A stretch of 19,617 bases of DNA from the NCBI GenBank assembly GCA_009919985.1, contig RGAX01000027.1:1-19617 (forward strand), in the 5' to 3' direction. Of this stretch, positions 19,210 to 19,617 are shown piece by piece (within the stretch, counting starts at the first letter, position 1; each line of letters opens with the position of its first letter). The position numbers were made by a program, and so were the translations under genes. Origin of the DNA: Opitutaceae bacterium. GTDB lineage: Bacteria > Verrucomicrobiota > Verrucomicrobiia > Opitutales > Opitutaceae. Under the pieces are notes generated by a model. That model worked only from the letters and a program-made list of their open reading frames with translations, was not told where the DNA came from and ran no database searches.

Positions 19210-19617
19210 ATGGCTTACACGCTCCCCGCCCTGCCCTACGCCCTCGATGCCCTCGTGCCGCACATTGATGCGAAGACGATGGAGATTCATCACGGCAAAC
19301 ACCACCAAGCCTACATCACCAACGCCACCAACCTGCTCAAAGACCACGCCGACCTCGCCGCGCTTGAGGTCAACGCCTTGATCGCCGATCTCAGCAAGGT
19401 CCCTGACGCCATCCGCGCCGGCGTGCGCAATAATGCCGGCGGCCACAGCAACCACTCATTTTTCTGGACGATTCTCGGCCCGGGTAAGGGCGGCGCGCCC
19501 AAGGGCAAACTCGCCGCAGCCATTGAAGCTGAGCTCGGCGGCTTCGCCAAATTCAAAGACGACTTCGCCAAAGCAGGCGCCACGCGCTTCGGCTCCGGTT
19601 GGGCCTGGCTCTACGTC
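19210..19617 (+). CDS. sodA: Superoxide dismutase, Mn/Fe family, cut by the right edge
   Basis: This enzyme converts superoxide to hydrogen peroxide and oxygen. The first 136 residues are in the window: LPALPYALDALVPHIDAKTM, the first metal His in HHGKHHQAYI (near residue 27), and the second in NNAGGHSNHSFFW (near residue 80). The AGGH sequence has Gly where iron enzymes usually carry an active-site Gln (AAQ), which points to a manganese or cambialistic type. The remaining ligands (Asp and His in the DVWEHAYY region) lie past the window end, so metal choice cannot be finished here. There is no signal peptide, so it is cytosolic. The ATG at 19210 matches the family start, and no Shine-Dalgarno is visible. 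tadA is 76 bp upstream; functional linkage is not implied. Confidence 0.93.
   Translation, partial: MAYTLPALPYALDALVPHIDAKTMEIHHGKHHQAYITNATNLLKDHADLAALEVNALIADLSKVPDAIRAGVRNNAGGHSNHSFFWTILGPGKGGAPKGKLAAAIEAELGGFAKFKDDFAKAGATRFGSGWAWLYV

Overview
The window looks like part of a GC-rich bacterial chromosome, most likely from the phylum Verrucomicrobiota near Opitutaceae. This is an inference from overall protein character, gene mix and codon style (strong preference for C- and G-ending codons), because no rRNA or marker alignment was available. It is ordinary, densely packed chromosome: about sixteen protein genes, no intergenic gap over about 215 bp, and no rRNA, tRNA, CRISPR array or insertion sequence that I can see.

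Layout. The left edge holds the 3' part of a CE12-type rhamnogalacturonan acetylesterase gene (pectin side-chain breakdown), then thrC (threonine synthase). Next is a purine block: purF and purM on the minus strand, diverging from purL on the plus strand. Together they supply steps 1, 4 and 5 of de novo IMP synthesis. Downstream of purL, on the same strand, is a HipB/HipA toxin-antitoxin pair with two operator-like repeats in front of it. Its codon style differs from its neighbours, which suggests an accessory insert.

Then come two minus-strand genes, an exported M28 metallopeptidase followed by a small beta-propeller-like protein. Diverging from them are a single-domain response regulator and a DoxX-like membrane protein on the plus strand. 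Converging on these is a minus-strand run of xerD, a small helical protein and rapA (RNA polymerase recycling ATPase). The right part is housekeeping: infA with a clear intrinsic terminator, diverging from tadA, then the start of a superoxide dismutase gene cut by the window edge.

Most notable points: (1) none of the sixteen starts has a clear Shine-Dalgarno motif, yet fourteen have C directly before the start codon, and GACC-ATG occurs three times; (2) the hipBA operator pair; (3) purine and RNA polymerase genes that resemble different phyla (PurL and RapA gammaproteobacterial, PurF the long Bacteroidota type); (4) a response regulator with proline where the conserved switch Thr/Ser should be; (5) an unrecognised 80-residue protein tightly coupled to rapA. 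I see no convincing wholly new multi-gene system. All family comparisons are from memory, without alignment or search.
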